DNA of 64,000 nucleotides from Baekduia alba (GTDB lineage Bacteria; Actinomycetota; Thermoleophilia; Solirubrobacterales; Solirubrobacteraceae): the NCBI RefSeq assembly GCF_028416635.1, contig NZ_CP114013.1, forward strand, positions 5,146,001 through 5,210,000. The letters are read 5' to 3'. The translations under genes were made by a program, and so were the position numbers. Under the pieces are notes generated by a model. The model did no database searches. It had not been told where the DNA came from and saw only the letters and a list, made by a program, of their open reading frames with translations. Below are positions 41,842 to 50,008 of this stretch, one piece after another. Numbering within the stretch: position 1 is the first letter of the stretch; each line of letters begins with the position of its first letter.

Positions 41842-42462
41842 CTAGCCGGTGAAGACCGCGCGGAGCGTCGGGCGCAGGACGGACACCGCGTCGGCGGCGT
41901 CGAGCGTGCCGGCGCGGACCTCCTCGCCGCAGGCGTGCATGAGCGCGAAGTAGCTGGAGATCAGCCAGGGCGTCGGGAGGTCGGTGCGGAAGGCGCCGGT
42001 GGCCTGGCCGCGCGCGAGCAGCTCGCCGATCGGCCCGCGCAGCGCCGTGTGGGCGCGGGCCCGCGCGCCGGTGGTCAGCTGGTCGCTCACCGCGCGGGCG
42101 ATCGCGCCGCCGCGGTCGAGGTGGTCCCAGGCGACATCGACGAGGCGGTCGAGCGCGTCCAGCGGCGAGCCCTCGTCGAGGTGCGCGTCGGCGAGCGCGG
42201 CGGCCGCGCGGTGGATCGCCCGCTCGGCGACCGCCTCGACCAGCGCCTCGCGCGTCGGGAAGTGCGCGTAGACCGTCGGGCGCGAGACGCCGGCCTCGGT
42301 CGCCACCGCCGTCGTGCTCGCCGCCGCCCCGCGCGCGAGCAGCGCCGCCGCGGCGTCGAGGATCCGCTCGACGTTGCGCTCGGCGGTCGCGCGGCGATGG
42401 TCGGTGGTCGGCGCGTCGGCGTCCGGGCTCACGAGCGTTGACGCTAGCCGGTCGCTAGCCAC
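41842..42462 (-). CDS. TetR-family regulator
   Basis: A TetR protein of up to 206 residues (HTH AASTTAVATEAGVSRPTVYA, HFPTREALVEAVAERAIH). GTG 42462 overlaps the stop of the upstream tetR gene and gives the longest form; GTG 42432 is ten codons shorter. The C-terminal domain carries the hydrophobic pattern typical of the family (PWLISSYFALMHACGEEVRA). Two TetR genes in tandem suggest that one regulates the other or that they act as partners. Confidence 0.88.
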   Translation of the reverse strand: MASDRLASTLVSPDADAPTTDHRRATAERNVERILDAAAALLARGAAASTTAVATEAGVSRPTVYAHFPTREALVEAVAERAIHRAAAALADAHLDEGSPLDALDRLVDVAWDHLDRGGAIARAVSDQLTTGARARAHTALRGPIGELLARGQATGAFRTDLPTPWLISSYFALMHACGEEVRAGTLDAADAVSVLRPTLRAVFTG

Positions 42463-43036
42463 CGAGCATCCGCTCCAGCAACTCGGCGAGCTCGTCGCGG
42501 TCCGCGGCGGAGACGCTGGGCAGCGAGCCGTTCGCGCGGGTCGTCATCACGCCGATGAGCATCGCGACGATCAGCTCGGCGCGCAGCTTCGGCGCGGTCG
42601 CGCCGGACTCCTTCAGCGACCGGGTGAGCGGGACGATCACGCGTGCGCGCAGCCGCTCGGTCAGCCGCTCGCGCGTCTCGGCGTCGACGTCGGGCGCGGT
42701 CAGCGCGCGGAGCACCGGGCCGACGCCGTGCTCGTCGACGCGCTCCAGCAGCAGGTCGACGACCTCCCGCGGGGTGCGGCGCTTGGGCACCGGCGCGTCG
42801 TCGGCCCCGACCTCGGGCTGGGCGCCCGCGTCGGCCAGGACGGCGCGGTAGAGCTCGGACTTGCCGCCGAAGTAGCGCGCGATGAGCGCCTGGTCGACGC
42901 CGGCGCGCTCGCCGATCATCCGGACCGTCGTGCCGCGGAACCCGTGCGCGTCGAACAGCTCGCGCGCGGCGACCAGCAGCGCGTCGCGCGTCGCCGCCGC
43001 GTCGCGCCGGCGCGGAGATGCCGCAGCCTCGCTCAC
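42455..43036 (-). CDS. TetR-family regulator (first of a tandem pair)
   Basis: A 193-residue TetR protein starting at GTG 43036. HTH: AHGFRGTTVRMIGERAGVDQ, ALIARYFGGKSELYRAVLAD. The Gly-Gly-Lys in the recognition turn and the 'TTRANGSLPS' C-terminal region match the TetR subfamily found near acyl-CoA and lipid genes. The stop lies inside the start of the downstream tetR gene (8-bp overlap), so the two are translated together. Confidence 0.9.
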   Translation of the reverse strand: MSEAAASPRRRDAAATRDALLVAARELFDAHGFRGTTVRMIGERAGVDQALIARYFGGKSELYRAVLADAGAQPEVGADDAPVPKRRTPREVVDLLLERVDEHGVGPVLRALTAPDVDAETRERLTERLRARVIVPLTRSLKESGATAPKLRAELIVAMLIGVMTTRANGSLPSVSAADRDELAELLERMLGG

Positions 43037-43188
43037 GCCCGCACGCGCTCGCCGTCGACGACGACGCTCGGGCGGACCTGCTGGACGCTCGTGGCGGGCA
43101 TGGACGCAACGCTACTGCCGATGGCGTTCGCGCCCGTCGCCGTCGCGGCCCGGCTCAACCATCGGCCGTCCCGGCCGATCGCGAGGGC

Positions 43189-43773
43189 GTGGCCGCGCGT
43201 CTGCCCCGCTCCCGCCTGCCCTCACCGCGCTCGCTGGCGATCGGCGCGGCGATCCTCGCCGTCCCCGGGATCCCGTGGCTGCACGTGCGTGCCCAGCGCC
43301 TGGAGGTCGAGCACCGCGCGGCCGTGGTCGCGAGCGCCCTGACCAACCGCAGCATCCGCGTGATCTGCCCCGGCCCGCTGCGGCGGCGGTTGATGTACGA
43401 GATCCACGAGGGCTCGGTCATGTTCGACGCCGACGGCGTCCCGGTCGACGAGACCCGCCTGAGCGCCGCGACGTGCGACGGGCTGCGTACGGTGCTCGAC
43501 CGCGGCGCGAGCCTGGACTTCGCGTGCCTCGCGACGGGCTGCCCCGAGCGCGAGCGCCAGGCCGCGCAGGCGCTGGCCGTGCTGACGCACGAGATCATGC
43601 ACCTGCGCGGCACGCGCGACGAGGCCGCCGCAGAGTGCCAGGCGGGCAAGCGCGTCGCCGACGTCGCCCAGCGCCTCGGCGTCGCGCCCGCCGGCGCCGC
43701 CGCCGTCGCGACGTGGCAAGCGACGGATTGGCAGAACCAGCTGCCCGACAACTACAAGAACGGCGCCTGCTAG
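43189..43773 (+). CDS. Membrane-anchored protein with HEXXH motif
   Basis: A 194-residue protein. GTG 43189 follows GAGGG at good distance. A single N-terminal membrane helix (SLAIGAAILAVPGIPWLHVR) is followed by an extracytoplasmic domain with five cysteines and the metallopeptidase motif LTHEIMHLRG (HEIMH). Beyond the two His, an acidic residue suitable as third zinc ligand is seen in RDEAAAECQAG. It may be a zinc metalloprotease of a minimal type, anchored outside the membrane. Its stop overlaps the stop of the convergent DNA ligase gene. Confidence 0.75.
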   Translation: MAARLPRSRLPSPRSLAIGAAILAVPGIPWLHVRAQRLEVEHRAAVVASALTNRSIRVICPGPLRRRLMYEIHEGSVMFDADGVPVDETRLSAATCDGLRTVLDRGASLDFACLATGCPERERQAAQALAVLTHEIMHLRGTRDEAAAECQAGKRVADVAQRLGVAPAGAAAVATWQATDWQNQLPDNYKNGAC

Positions 43774-45269
43774 CGCTGGAGCGCCAGGACGGCGTCGAGG
43801 TCGTCCGCCTCGCTCGCCGGCTTGTCGTCGCGGTAGCGCAGCACGCGGGCGAAGCGCAGCGCGACGCCGCCCGGGTAGCGCGGCGAGGTCTGGACGCCGT
43901 CGAAGGCGATCTCGACGACCAGCTCGGGCTTCACGTACACCGTGATCCCACGCTCCTCGACCGCCAGGCCCTTCAGCTGCTCGGTCTGCCAGGCCAGCAG
44001 CTCGTCGGTCAGCCCTTTGAACGTCTTGCCGAGCATGACGAAGCCGTCGCCGTCGGCCGCCCGCGCGCCCAGGTGCAGGTTGCTCAGCCAGCCGCGGCGT
44101 CGGCCGTGGCCCCACTCGGCCGCCAGCACGACCAGGTCCAGCGTGTGGCGCGGCTTGACCTTCAACCAGCCCGCGCCGCGGCGCCCCGCGGCGTACGGCG
44201 CCTCGAGGTCCTTGGCCACGACGCCCTCGTGCCCGGCCGCCAGCGCGGCCTCGAAGTGCGCGCGCGCCACCTCGACGTCGTCGGTCACCACGCGCGGGAC
44301 GCGCAGCGCCGCGTCGGGGACCGCGGCCTCCAGCGCCTCGGCGCGCCGGGCCAGCGGCGCGTCGAGCAGATCCTCGCCGCCGAGGTGCAGGATGTCGAAG
44401 AACACCGGCACGACGCCGGGCGCGCCGGACGCGATCCGCGACGACGTCACCTGGAAGGGCTCGGGCCGGCCGTCCGCGCGGAAGCTGATCGCCTCGCCGT
44501 CGAGCACGAGGCGCTCGCCGGGCAGCGCGCGCGCGGCGGCCACGACCTCCGGCAGGCGCGCGGTGAGGTCGTCCAGCGACCGGCTGGCGATCACGACGTC
44601 GTCGCCGTCGCGGTGCACCTGGATGCGCGCGCCGTCGAGCTTCCAGTCCACGGCGGCGCGGCCGAGCTTGGCCATCGCCTCCTCCAGCGACCCCGACGGC
44701 GACGCGAGCATCGGCCCGATCGGCCGACCGACCTCCAGCGCGAACTGCGCCAGGCCCTGCTCGCCCTCGCGCAGCGCCGCCTCGGCCACGACGCGGGCGT
44801 CGCCGCGCAGCATCGTCGCGCGGTCGACGGCCGCGCGCGGGATCCCGGTCGCGACCGCCACCGCGTCGGCCATCACCCCGGCCAGCGCGCCCTGACGCAG
44901 CTCGCCGCCGACCAGCGACGCCAGGAACGCCTGCTCGGGCTCGGTCGCGCGGGCGAACAGCTCGACCACCGCCGCGCGCCGCCCCGCCTGCGACCCCGGC
45001 CCGCTCAGCTCGGCGATCCGCTCCAGCGCGAGGTCGACGTCGCCGACCTGCAGCGTCGCCTCGGCCGCCGGCGCCGGGAGGTCGGCCAGCGCCTTCCACC
45101 CGACGCCGGTGCGCCGCTGGCGCAACTCGCCGCTCAGGAACGCGACGCCCGGCTCGACCTCGCCGGCGTCCAGCCCGCGCAGCGCCTCGCCGAGCAGCTC
45201 GGCCTTGCGCTTGCGCGAGCGCGTGTCCCCGACGGCGAGCGACGTGGCGGCGAGGGCGGCGAAGAGCAC
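43770..45269 (-). CDS. ATP-dependent DNA ligase (LigB-like)
   Basis: A 499-residue ATP-dependent ligase. It has the N-terminal DNA-binding domain (ELLGEALRGL, FLSGELRQRRTGVG), the adenylation motif I WKLDGARIQVH with the nucleotidylated Lys, motif III FFDILHL, motif IV EGVVAKDLEAPY, motif V GWLKVKPRHTLDLVVLAAEW and the OB-fold domain (EIAFDGVQTSPRYPGGVALR, FARVLRYRDDKPASEAD). Length and order match mycobacterial LigB (Rv3062, about 507 residues). It could serve repair and is 4 kb from tandem ku genes, but NHEJ usually uses LigD, which is not in the window. GTG 45269. Confidence 0.93.
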   Translation of the reverse strand: MLFAALAATSLAVGDTRSRKRKAELLGEALRGLDAGEVEPGVAFLSGELRQRRTGVGWKALADLPAPAAEATLQVGDVDLALERIAELSGPGSQAGRRAAVVELFARATEPEQAFLASLVGGELRQGALAGVMADAVAVATGIPRAAVDRATMLRGDARVVAEAALREGEQGLAQFALEVGRPIGPMLASPSGSLEEAMAKLGRAAVDWKLDGARIQVHRDGDDVVIASRSLDDLTARLPEVVAAARALPGERLVLDGEAISFRADGRPEPFQVTSSRIASGAPGVVPVFFDILHLGGEDLLDAPLARRAEALEAAVPDAALRVPRVVTDDVEVARAHFEAALAAGHEGVVAKDLEAPYAAGRRGAGWLKVKPRHTLDLVVLAAEWGHGRRRGWLSNLHLGARAADGDGFVMLGKTFKGLTDELLAWQTEQLKGLAVEERGITVYVKPELVVEIAFDGVQTSPRYPGGVALRFARVLRYRDDKPASEADDLDAVLALQR

Positions 45270-45281
45270 CCCCGCATGGTG

Positions 45282-45689
45282 TCAGCCCGCCTGGGCGAGT
45301 CGGCTCACCGTCTCCAGCTCCTCCTCGACGACCGCCATCTGCGCGGCCACCGCCGGCTCGTCGACCCCGCTGGGGAACAGGATCGTGAACAGGAGCTCGG
45401 TGCCGTCGCCGCTGGCGATCGCGCGCAGCCGGGCGCCGATCGTCGTGTCGCCGCCGGGCCGCAGGAGGTCGACCGTCCCGGCCTCGGGGTGCGTGCGGAC
45501 CTCGACGACCAGGTCGCCGGCGCCGGTGTCGATGCGCCACAGGTCGCCGTCAGGGGTGACGGCCTGGGCGAACTTCGGCGCCCATTCGGGGAGGCGGAGC
45601 GGGTCGGCGACGACGCGGAGCACCGCCGCGGGCGGTGCGGGGATCGCGAGCGTGCGCGTCTCGGCGCGGGAGGTCTGAATCGTCTGCAT
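45282..45689 (-). CDS. SRPBCC-family protein (polyketide cyclase/dehydrase-like)
   Basis: A 135-residue START-like fold protein: AIPAPPAAVLRVVADPLRLP, EWAPKFAQAV and a C-terminal helix (AVAAQMAVVEEELETVSRLA). Such proteins bind small hydrophobic ligands; catalysis cannot be assumed. The start is ATG 45689, six bases after a -10 hexamer. The ligase gene starts 12 bp after its stop, so they may share a transcript. Confidence 0.85.
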   Translation of the reverse strand: MQTIQTSRAETRTLAIPAPPAAVLRVVADPLRLPEWAPKFAQAVTPDGDLWRIDTGAGDLVVEVRTHPEAGTVDLLRPGGDTTIGARLRAIASGDGTELLFTILFPSGVDEPAVAAQMAVVEEELETVSRLAQAG

Positions 45690-45742
45690 CTGCGTATCGT
45701 CTACCCCGAATGACGGTCTGTCAAGGGCAGTATGTTGACCGC
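45690..45742. promoter_or_regulatory. Divergent leaderless promoters of SRPBCC and VOC genes
   Basis: Minus strand: TTGACA (45724-45719) and GACGAT (45701-45696) are 17 bp apart, followed by six bases and ATG 45689. Plus strand: TATGTT (45731-45736) is followed by six bases and GTG 45743. Both messages would start at the initiation codon. The layout is why GTG 45743 is preferred over ATG 45710 for the VOC gene. Confidence 0.55.
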
Positions 45743-46471
45743 GTGTTCGACCACGTCACGCTCCGCGTCGCCGACCGCGCCCGGTCCGAGCCGTTCTTCA
45801 CCGAGGTCCTCGAGACGCTCGGCGTCGATCAGACCTACAGCACGAACGCGTTCGCCGAGTGGCGCGACTTCTCGCTGGCCGAGGCCGACGCGGCCCACCC
45901 CGCGACCAAGAACATCCACATCGGGTTCCTCGCGCCCACGCGCGAGCAGGTCGACGCGTTCTGGGCGGTCGGCCGCGCCAGCGGCGGCGTCGACGACGGC
46001 GCGCCCGGCCCGCGGCCGCAGTACGTCGCGGACTACTACGGAGCGTTCCTGCGCGACCCGGACGGCAACAGCGTCGAAGCCGTCCACCACGCCCGGCAGG
46101 GCCGTGAAGCGGTCATCGACCACGTGTGGATCCGCGTCGCCGACGTCGCCGCGGCGGCCGCGTTCTACAGGACGATCGCGCCGGCGGCGGGCCTGGAGCT
46201 GCGTCACGAGTCGAGCGAGCGCGCGACGTTCGGCTGCGGCGCCGAGTCGTTCAGCCTCGTGCCCGGCGCCGCCCTGACCGAGAACGCGCACATCGCGTTC
46301 AAGGGCGACGAGGACGCGGTGCGGCGCTTCCACGCCGACGCGACCGCGGCCGGCTACCGCTCCAACGGCCAACCGGGCGAGCGCCCGCAGTACCACCCCG
46401 GCTACTACGCCGCCTACGTCACCGATCCCGACGGCCACAACATCGAAGTCGTCGACCACCACACCGGCTGA
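45743..46471 (+). CDS. Two-domain glyoxalase/VOC-family protein
   Basis: A 242-residue protein with two VOC modules. Module 1: FDHVTLRVADRARSEPFFTE, NIHIGFLAPTREQVDAFWAV, RDPDGNSVEAVHH. Module 2: IDHVWIRVADVAAAAAFYRT, HIAFKGDEDAVRRFH, TDPDGHNIEVVDHH. Both keep the HV..(x)..E metal-site pattern (His near the first strand, Glu in DPDGxxxE). Possible roles are a lyase, dioxygenase or antibiotic-binding protein. It is divergent from the SRPBCC gene. Confidence 0.87.
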   Translation: MFDHVTLRVADRARSEPFFTEVLETLGVDQTYSTNAFAEWRDFSLAEADAAHPATKNIHIGFLAPTREQVDAFWAVGRASGGVDDGAPGPRPQYVADYYGAFLRDPDGNSVEAVHHARQGREAVIDHVWIRVADVAAAAAFYRTIAPAAGLELRHESSERATFGCGAESFSLVPGAALTENAHIAFKGDEDAVRRFHADATAAGYRSNGQPGERPQYHPGYYAAYVTDPDGHNIEVVDHHTG

Positions 46472-46576
46472 CCCGGCTTCCCGGGACCTAACGGTCGTCG
46501 GACGGACAGCGCAGCGCGGCGACGCGCCATGCGACGGTACGGTCGGCCACCCGCAGTGAGGCCATGAGGAGGTCCC

Positions 46577-46780
46577 ATGAAGCGTGACGATCGTGACCCG
46601 CAGGTCGAGCTTGTCCGCCGGTACGCCCGCATCCTGCGCTCGGCACCGGCCGAGGCCATGCGCGTCCAGGCCGCGCCGGTGCAGGAACGCGGCCCCGGGC
46701 TGATCGTGCCGCCGCCGTCCGTCCACCGCGCCGAGCGGATGCCGCGCCGTTCGGGCGCGCGGAGCGCACCGGCTTCCTGA
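46577..46780 (+). CDS. Short peptide gene (67 residues) before the GCS2-like operon
   Basis: ATG 46577 with a strong AGGAGGT three bases upstream, so translation is likely. The product is charged at the N-terminus (MKRDDRDPQVELVRRYARIL) and has a Pro-rich, Cys-free C-terminal half with four Pro-containing short motifs (VQERGPGLIVPPP) and a basic tail. It ends 22 bp before the GCS2-like gene. A leader-plus-core layout would fit a precursor peptide, but there is no proof; it could be a small regulator. Confidence 0.55.
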   Translation: MKRDDRDPQVELVRRYARILRSAPAEAMRVQAAPVQERGPGLIVPPPSVHRAERMPRRSGARSAPAS

Positions 46781-46802
46781 GCATCGACCGGCGGCCGGCC
46801 CT

Positions 46803-47981
46803 GTGCGCACACCGCGCATGGGGGCGCCGCCGAACGGGGAGCCAGCGTCCGTGGCCGCACCGCCCCTCACCGCCGAGCAGGACGCGCTGCGCGCCGCGTT
46901 CGCCCACGACCACCCGCTGACCGTCGGCATCGAGGAGGAGCTGATGCTCCTTCATCCGGAGACACTCGACCTCGAGCCGCGCGCCCTCGACGTCCTCGCG
47001 CTCCGGCCCGACGACGTGCGCTTCAAGCGCGAGCTGCCCGCCGCCCAGCTGGAGATCGCGCTGCCGCCCGCCGACACGGTCGGCGAGCTGGCGCCGCTGC
47101 TGCGCGACGCGCGGCTCGAGCTGGCGCGGGCCGCCGCCGGCATCGGCGTCCTGGCCGGGGCCGGCATCCACCCGTTCGCCCGCGCGGAGGGCACGTTGAA
47201 CGCGGGCGCGCGCTACGACGCGATCGCGCGCGAGTTCGCCTCGGTCGCCCGCCGCCAGCTCGTCTACGGCCTGCACGTGCACGTCGCGGTCGACGACCCG
47301 GACATCGCGTTGTCGGTGTACAACGCGCTCCGCGAGGACCTGCCCGCGCTCGCCGCGCTCGGCGCCGGCTCGCCGTTCTACGAGGGCCGCGACTCCGGCC
47401 TGGCGTCGGCGCGCCCGATGGTCTGCGACCTGCTGCCGCGCCAGGGCGTGCCGCCGGCCTTCGCGTCCTGGGCCGAGCTGGCCGACGCCTTCGCCTGGGG
47501 CCGCTCGACCGGCGCGTTCCCGGACGCCTCGCAGTGGTGGTGGGAGGCGCGGCTGCACCCGCTGCACGGCACGGTCGAGATCCGCGTGCCCGACACGCAG
47601 GCGACGGTCGCCGACACGATCGCGATCGCCACCGTCGCCCACGCCTTGGTCGCCGAGCTCGCCGCGCGCGCCCAGGCCGGCGAGGAGCTGGGCGCTGCCC
47701 CGAGCTGGCGGATCGCCGAGAACCGCTGGTCGGCCTGCCGCCATGGGGTCGCCGGGCGCTGGCACGACGCGCGGTCGGGGCGCTCGGAGCCGATGGGCGA
47801 CCACCTCCACGCGCTGCTCGACCGGCTCGCGCCGACCGCGCGCGAGCTCGGCTGCGCGGAGGCGCTGGAGAGCGCGCGCGACCTCGTCGAGCAGCCCCGC
47901 GCGGAGCGCGTGCGCGCCGTCGCCGCCGACGCTGGCGCGCCGGCGGTGGCCGCATGGCTCGTGAGCGAGTTCCTCGGGTAA
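46803..47981 (+). CDS. Carboxylate-amine ligase, GCS2/YbdK family
   Basis: Up to 392 residues; GTG 46803 is open, ATG 46818 is an alternative. GCS2-fold ATP-dependent ligases join a glutamate-like carboxylate to an amine. The motifs are VGIEEELMLLHPETLDLEPR (family start), QLEIALPPADTVGEL, GLHVHVAVDDPDIALSVYN, HGTVEIRVPDTQATV and WRIAENRWSACRHGV. YbdK has weak gamma-glutamylcysteine ligase activity; other members make unknown amides or attach amino acids to peptides. It is first in a tight set with a haem-oxygenase-like iron enzyme and a CDGSH protein, and a short peptide gene lies upstream. Confidence 0.9.
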   Translation: MRTPRMGAPPNGEPASVAAPPLTAEQDALRAAFAHDHPLTVGIEEELMLLHPETLDLEPRALDVLALRPDDVRFKRELPAAQLEIALPPADTVGELAPLLRDARLELARAAAGIGVLAGAGIHPFARAEGTLNAGARYDAIAREFASVARRQLVYGLHVHVAVDDPDIALSVYNALREDLPALAALGAGSPFYEGRDSGLASARPMVCDLLPRQGVPPAFASWAELADAFAWGRSTGAFPDASQWWWEARLHPLHGTVEIRVPDTQATVADTIAIATVAHALVAELAARAQAGEELGAAPSWRIAENRWSACRHGVAGRWHDARSGRSEPMGDHLHALLDRLAPTARELGCAEALESARDLVEQPRAERVRAVAADAGAPAVAAWLVSEFLG

Positions 47982-47990
47982 CGCGTCGCC

Positions 47991-49007
47991 ATGCCCCGCC
48001 TCCCTTCCCCACGTGGCCCGCTCTCCGAGGCGCTCGTCGCGGCGCTGGCGAGCGCGCCCGGCAGCGCCGACCTCGCCGAGCTGGCCGTCACGCCCGCCGA
48101 CCCGCTGGCCGACGACGACCTGCACCTCGCGTTGTACGTGTTGTACGAGCTGCACTACCGCGGCTTCGCGGGCGTCGACGACCGCTGGGAGTGGGATGTT
48201 CATGCCCTTGCCCTGCGCGCGCGCCTGGAGGCGGCCTTCGAGAACGGCCTGCACGCGGCGCTCGGCGGTTGGACGCCGCCGGCCGCCGACGCCTCCACGA
48301 TGGACCTGGCGCTGCGCGCGATCATCGACGCCGACGACGGCCCGTCGCTCGCGCGCCACCTCGAGACGCGCGGCACGCTCGACCAGCTGCGCGAGCTCCT
48401 GATCCACCGCTCGGCCTACCAGCTCAAGGAGGCCGACCCGCACTCGTGGGCGATCCCGCGGCTCAGCGGGCCGCCGAAGGCCGCGCTGGTGGAGATCCAG
48501 GTCGACGAGTACGGCGGCGGCGACCCGGCGCGCATGCACGCGCAGCTGTTCGCCGACACCCTCGGCGCGCTCGGGTTGGACGACACCTACGGCGCCTACC
48601 TGGACGTGCTCCCCGGCGTGACGCTCGCCACGGTCAACCTGATGTCGTTCTTCGGCCTGCACCGGCGGCTGCGCGGCGCGCTCGTCGGGCACCTCGCGCT
48701 GTTCGAGATGACGTCCTCGATCCCGAACCGCCGCTACGCGACCGCGCTGCGCCGCCTCGGCGTCGACGATCCGCGCGCCGGCGCGTTCTTCGACGAGCAC
48801 GTGACCGCCGACGCCGTCCACGAGAACATCGCGGCGACCGATCTCGCGGGCGGGCTGGTCCGCCAGGACCCCGCGCTGCTGCGCGACGTGCTCTTCGGCG
48901 CGCGGGCGCTGGTCGAGGTCGAGGCGCGCTGGGCCGAGCACCTGCTCGGCGCCTGGGCGGCCGGTGCGACGTCGCTGGTGCGCGAGCCGGCGGGGGCGCC
49001 CGCATGA
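47991..49007 (+). CDS. Haem-oxygenase-like iron-containing redox enzyme (PF14518 type)
   Basis: A 338-residue, mostly helical protein. It has the metal-ligand pattern of the haem-oxygenase-like di-iron oxidase family: VLYELHYRGF, LRELLIHRSAYQLKEADPHS, VEIQVDEYGGGDPARMHAQL, GHLALFEMTSS and DEHVTADAVHE. The E/H/D residues in these helices could bind one or two Fe ions. Members include UndA, SznF and CADD, which do oxidative chemistry with O2. Substrate here unknown, but coexpression with a GCS2-like ligase (10 bp upstream) and a CDGSH Fe-S protein (4-bp overlap) suggests oxidative modification of a ligase product. Confidence 0.85.
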   Translation: MPRLPSPRGPLSEALVAALASAPGSADLAELAVTPADPLADDDLHLALYVLYELHYRGFAGVDDRWEWDVHALALRARLEAAFENGLHAALGGWTPPAADASTMDLALRAIIDADDGPSLARHLETRGTLDQLRELLIHRSAYQLKEADPHSWAIPRLSGPPKAALVEIQVDEYGGGDPARMHAQLFADTLGALGLDDTYGAYLDVLPGVTLATVNLMSFFGLHRRLRGALVGHLALFEMTSSIPNRRYATALRRLGVDDPRAGAFFDEHVTADAVHENIAATDLAGGLVRQDPALLRDVLFGARALVEVEARWAEHLLGAWAAGATSLVREPAGAPA

Positions 49008-49213
49008 CCGGCGCGCGCATCACGCCCTACCGCGACGGCCCGCTGCTCGTCCGCGGCCCGTTCACGCTGACCGACCAGGACGGCAACGACATCGCCGTGC
49101 ACCAGCAGACGATCGCGCTGTGCCGCTGCGGCCGCAGCGCGCGCAAGCCGTTCTGCGACGGCACGCACAAGGCGACCGGCTGGCGCGCCGACAGCGGCGC
49201 GCAGGAGCGCTAG
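49004..49213 (+). CDS. CDGSH-type iron-sulphur protein
   Basis: A 69-residue protein. The binding motif CRCGRSARKPFCDGTH holds the three Cys and one His that ligate a 2Fe-2S cluster, as in mitoNEET-type proteins. It starts at ATG 49004, sharing ATGA with the stop of the haem-oxygenase-like gene, so the two are coupled. A role as electron donor to the iron enzyme upstream is a reasonable inference. Confidence 0.9.
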   Translation: MTGARITPYRDGPLLVRGPFTLTDQDGNDIAVHQQTIALCRCGRSARKPFCDGTHKATGWRADSGAQER

Positions 49214-49240
49214 CGCCGGCGGGCGGGTAGCACCGTCGCG

Positions 49241-50008
49241 ATGCCCCGATCGATCTGGAACGGCACGATCGCCTTCGGCGTCGTCGCCGTCCCCATCAAG
49301 CTCTACTCCGCGGTCGCGCCCAAGACCGTCCACTTCCACGAGGTCCACCTCGAGGACGGCGCGCGCATCGAGCACCGGACGTTCTGCAGCAAGGAGGACA
49401 AGGAGGTCCCGCGCGACGACGTCGTCAAGGGCTTCGAGGTCCGCTCCGGCCGCTACGTCGTGGTCGACAAGGAGGAGATCGACGCCGCCGGCGGCACCCG
49501 CGCGCGCATCATCGACGTCGACCGCTTCGTCGCGCTGGACGCCATCGACCCGGTGTTCTTCGACAAGTCCTACTTCGTCGGCCCGCAGGATGATGGGGTC
49601 GACGCCTACAAGCTGCTCCAGGCCGCGCTCAAGCAGTCCGAGCGCGCGGCGATCGGGCGCTTCACGTTCCACAACCGCGAGTACCTGATCGCGCTGCGCG
49701 CCTACGACACCGTCATGGCGCTGCACACGATGCGCTTCGCCGACGAGCTCGTCGCGCCGAAGGACCTCGACGTCCCGCGCGCCGCGCGCAAGCCCGACAA
49801 GCGCGAGATCGCGATGGCGGGCAAGCTGATCGAGTCGCTGCACGCCGCGTTCCGGCCCGGCCGGATCCACGACGAGCACCGCGAGACCATCCTCGCGGCG
49901 ATCAGGAAGAAGGCCAAGTCCGGCAAGGACATCGAGCCGCCCGACGAGGACGTCGACACCGATGCGTCCGACGACCTCAGCGCCGCCCTGGAAGCGAGCC
50001 TCGCCTGA
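49241..50008 (+). CDS. ku: Ku protein (first of a tandem pair)
   Basis: A 255-residue bacterial Ku for non-homologous end joining: MPRSIWNGTIAFGVVAVPIK, LYSAVAPKTVHFHEVHLEDG, FCSKEDKEVPRDDVVKGFEV, FVALDAIDPVFFDKSYFVGP and IGRFTFHNREYLIALRAYD. The ring-forming core is complete, and the C-terminal tail is acidic (EPPDEDVDTDASDDLSAALE), unlike the basic tail of some Ku proteins. Its stop TGA shares one base with the ATG of the next ku, so the two are translated together and may form a heterodimer. Confidence 0.95.
   Translation: MPRSIWNGTIAFGVVAVPIKLYSAVAPKTVHFHEVHLEDGARIEHRTFCSKEDKEVPRDDVVKGFEVRSGRYVVVDKEEIDAAGGTRARIIDVDRFVALDAIDPVFFDKSYFVGPQDDGVDAYKLLQAALKQSERAAIGRFTFHNREYLIALRAYDTVMALHTMRFADELVAPKDLDVPRAARKPDKREIAMAGKLIESLHAAFRPGRIHDEHRETILAAIRKKAKSGKDIEPPDEDVDTDASDDLSAALEASLA

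Noticed and set aside
43033-43101. 22-codon frame before the tetR at 43036, sharing its GTGA
   Set aside because: Too short to support without conservation; the start has no ribosome site and the coding signal cannot be judged.
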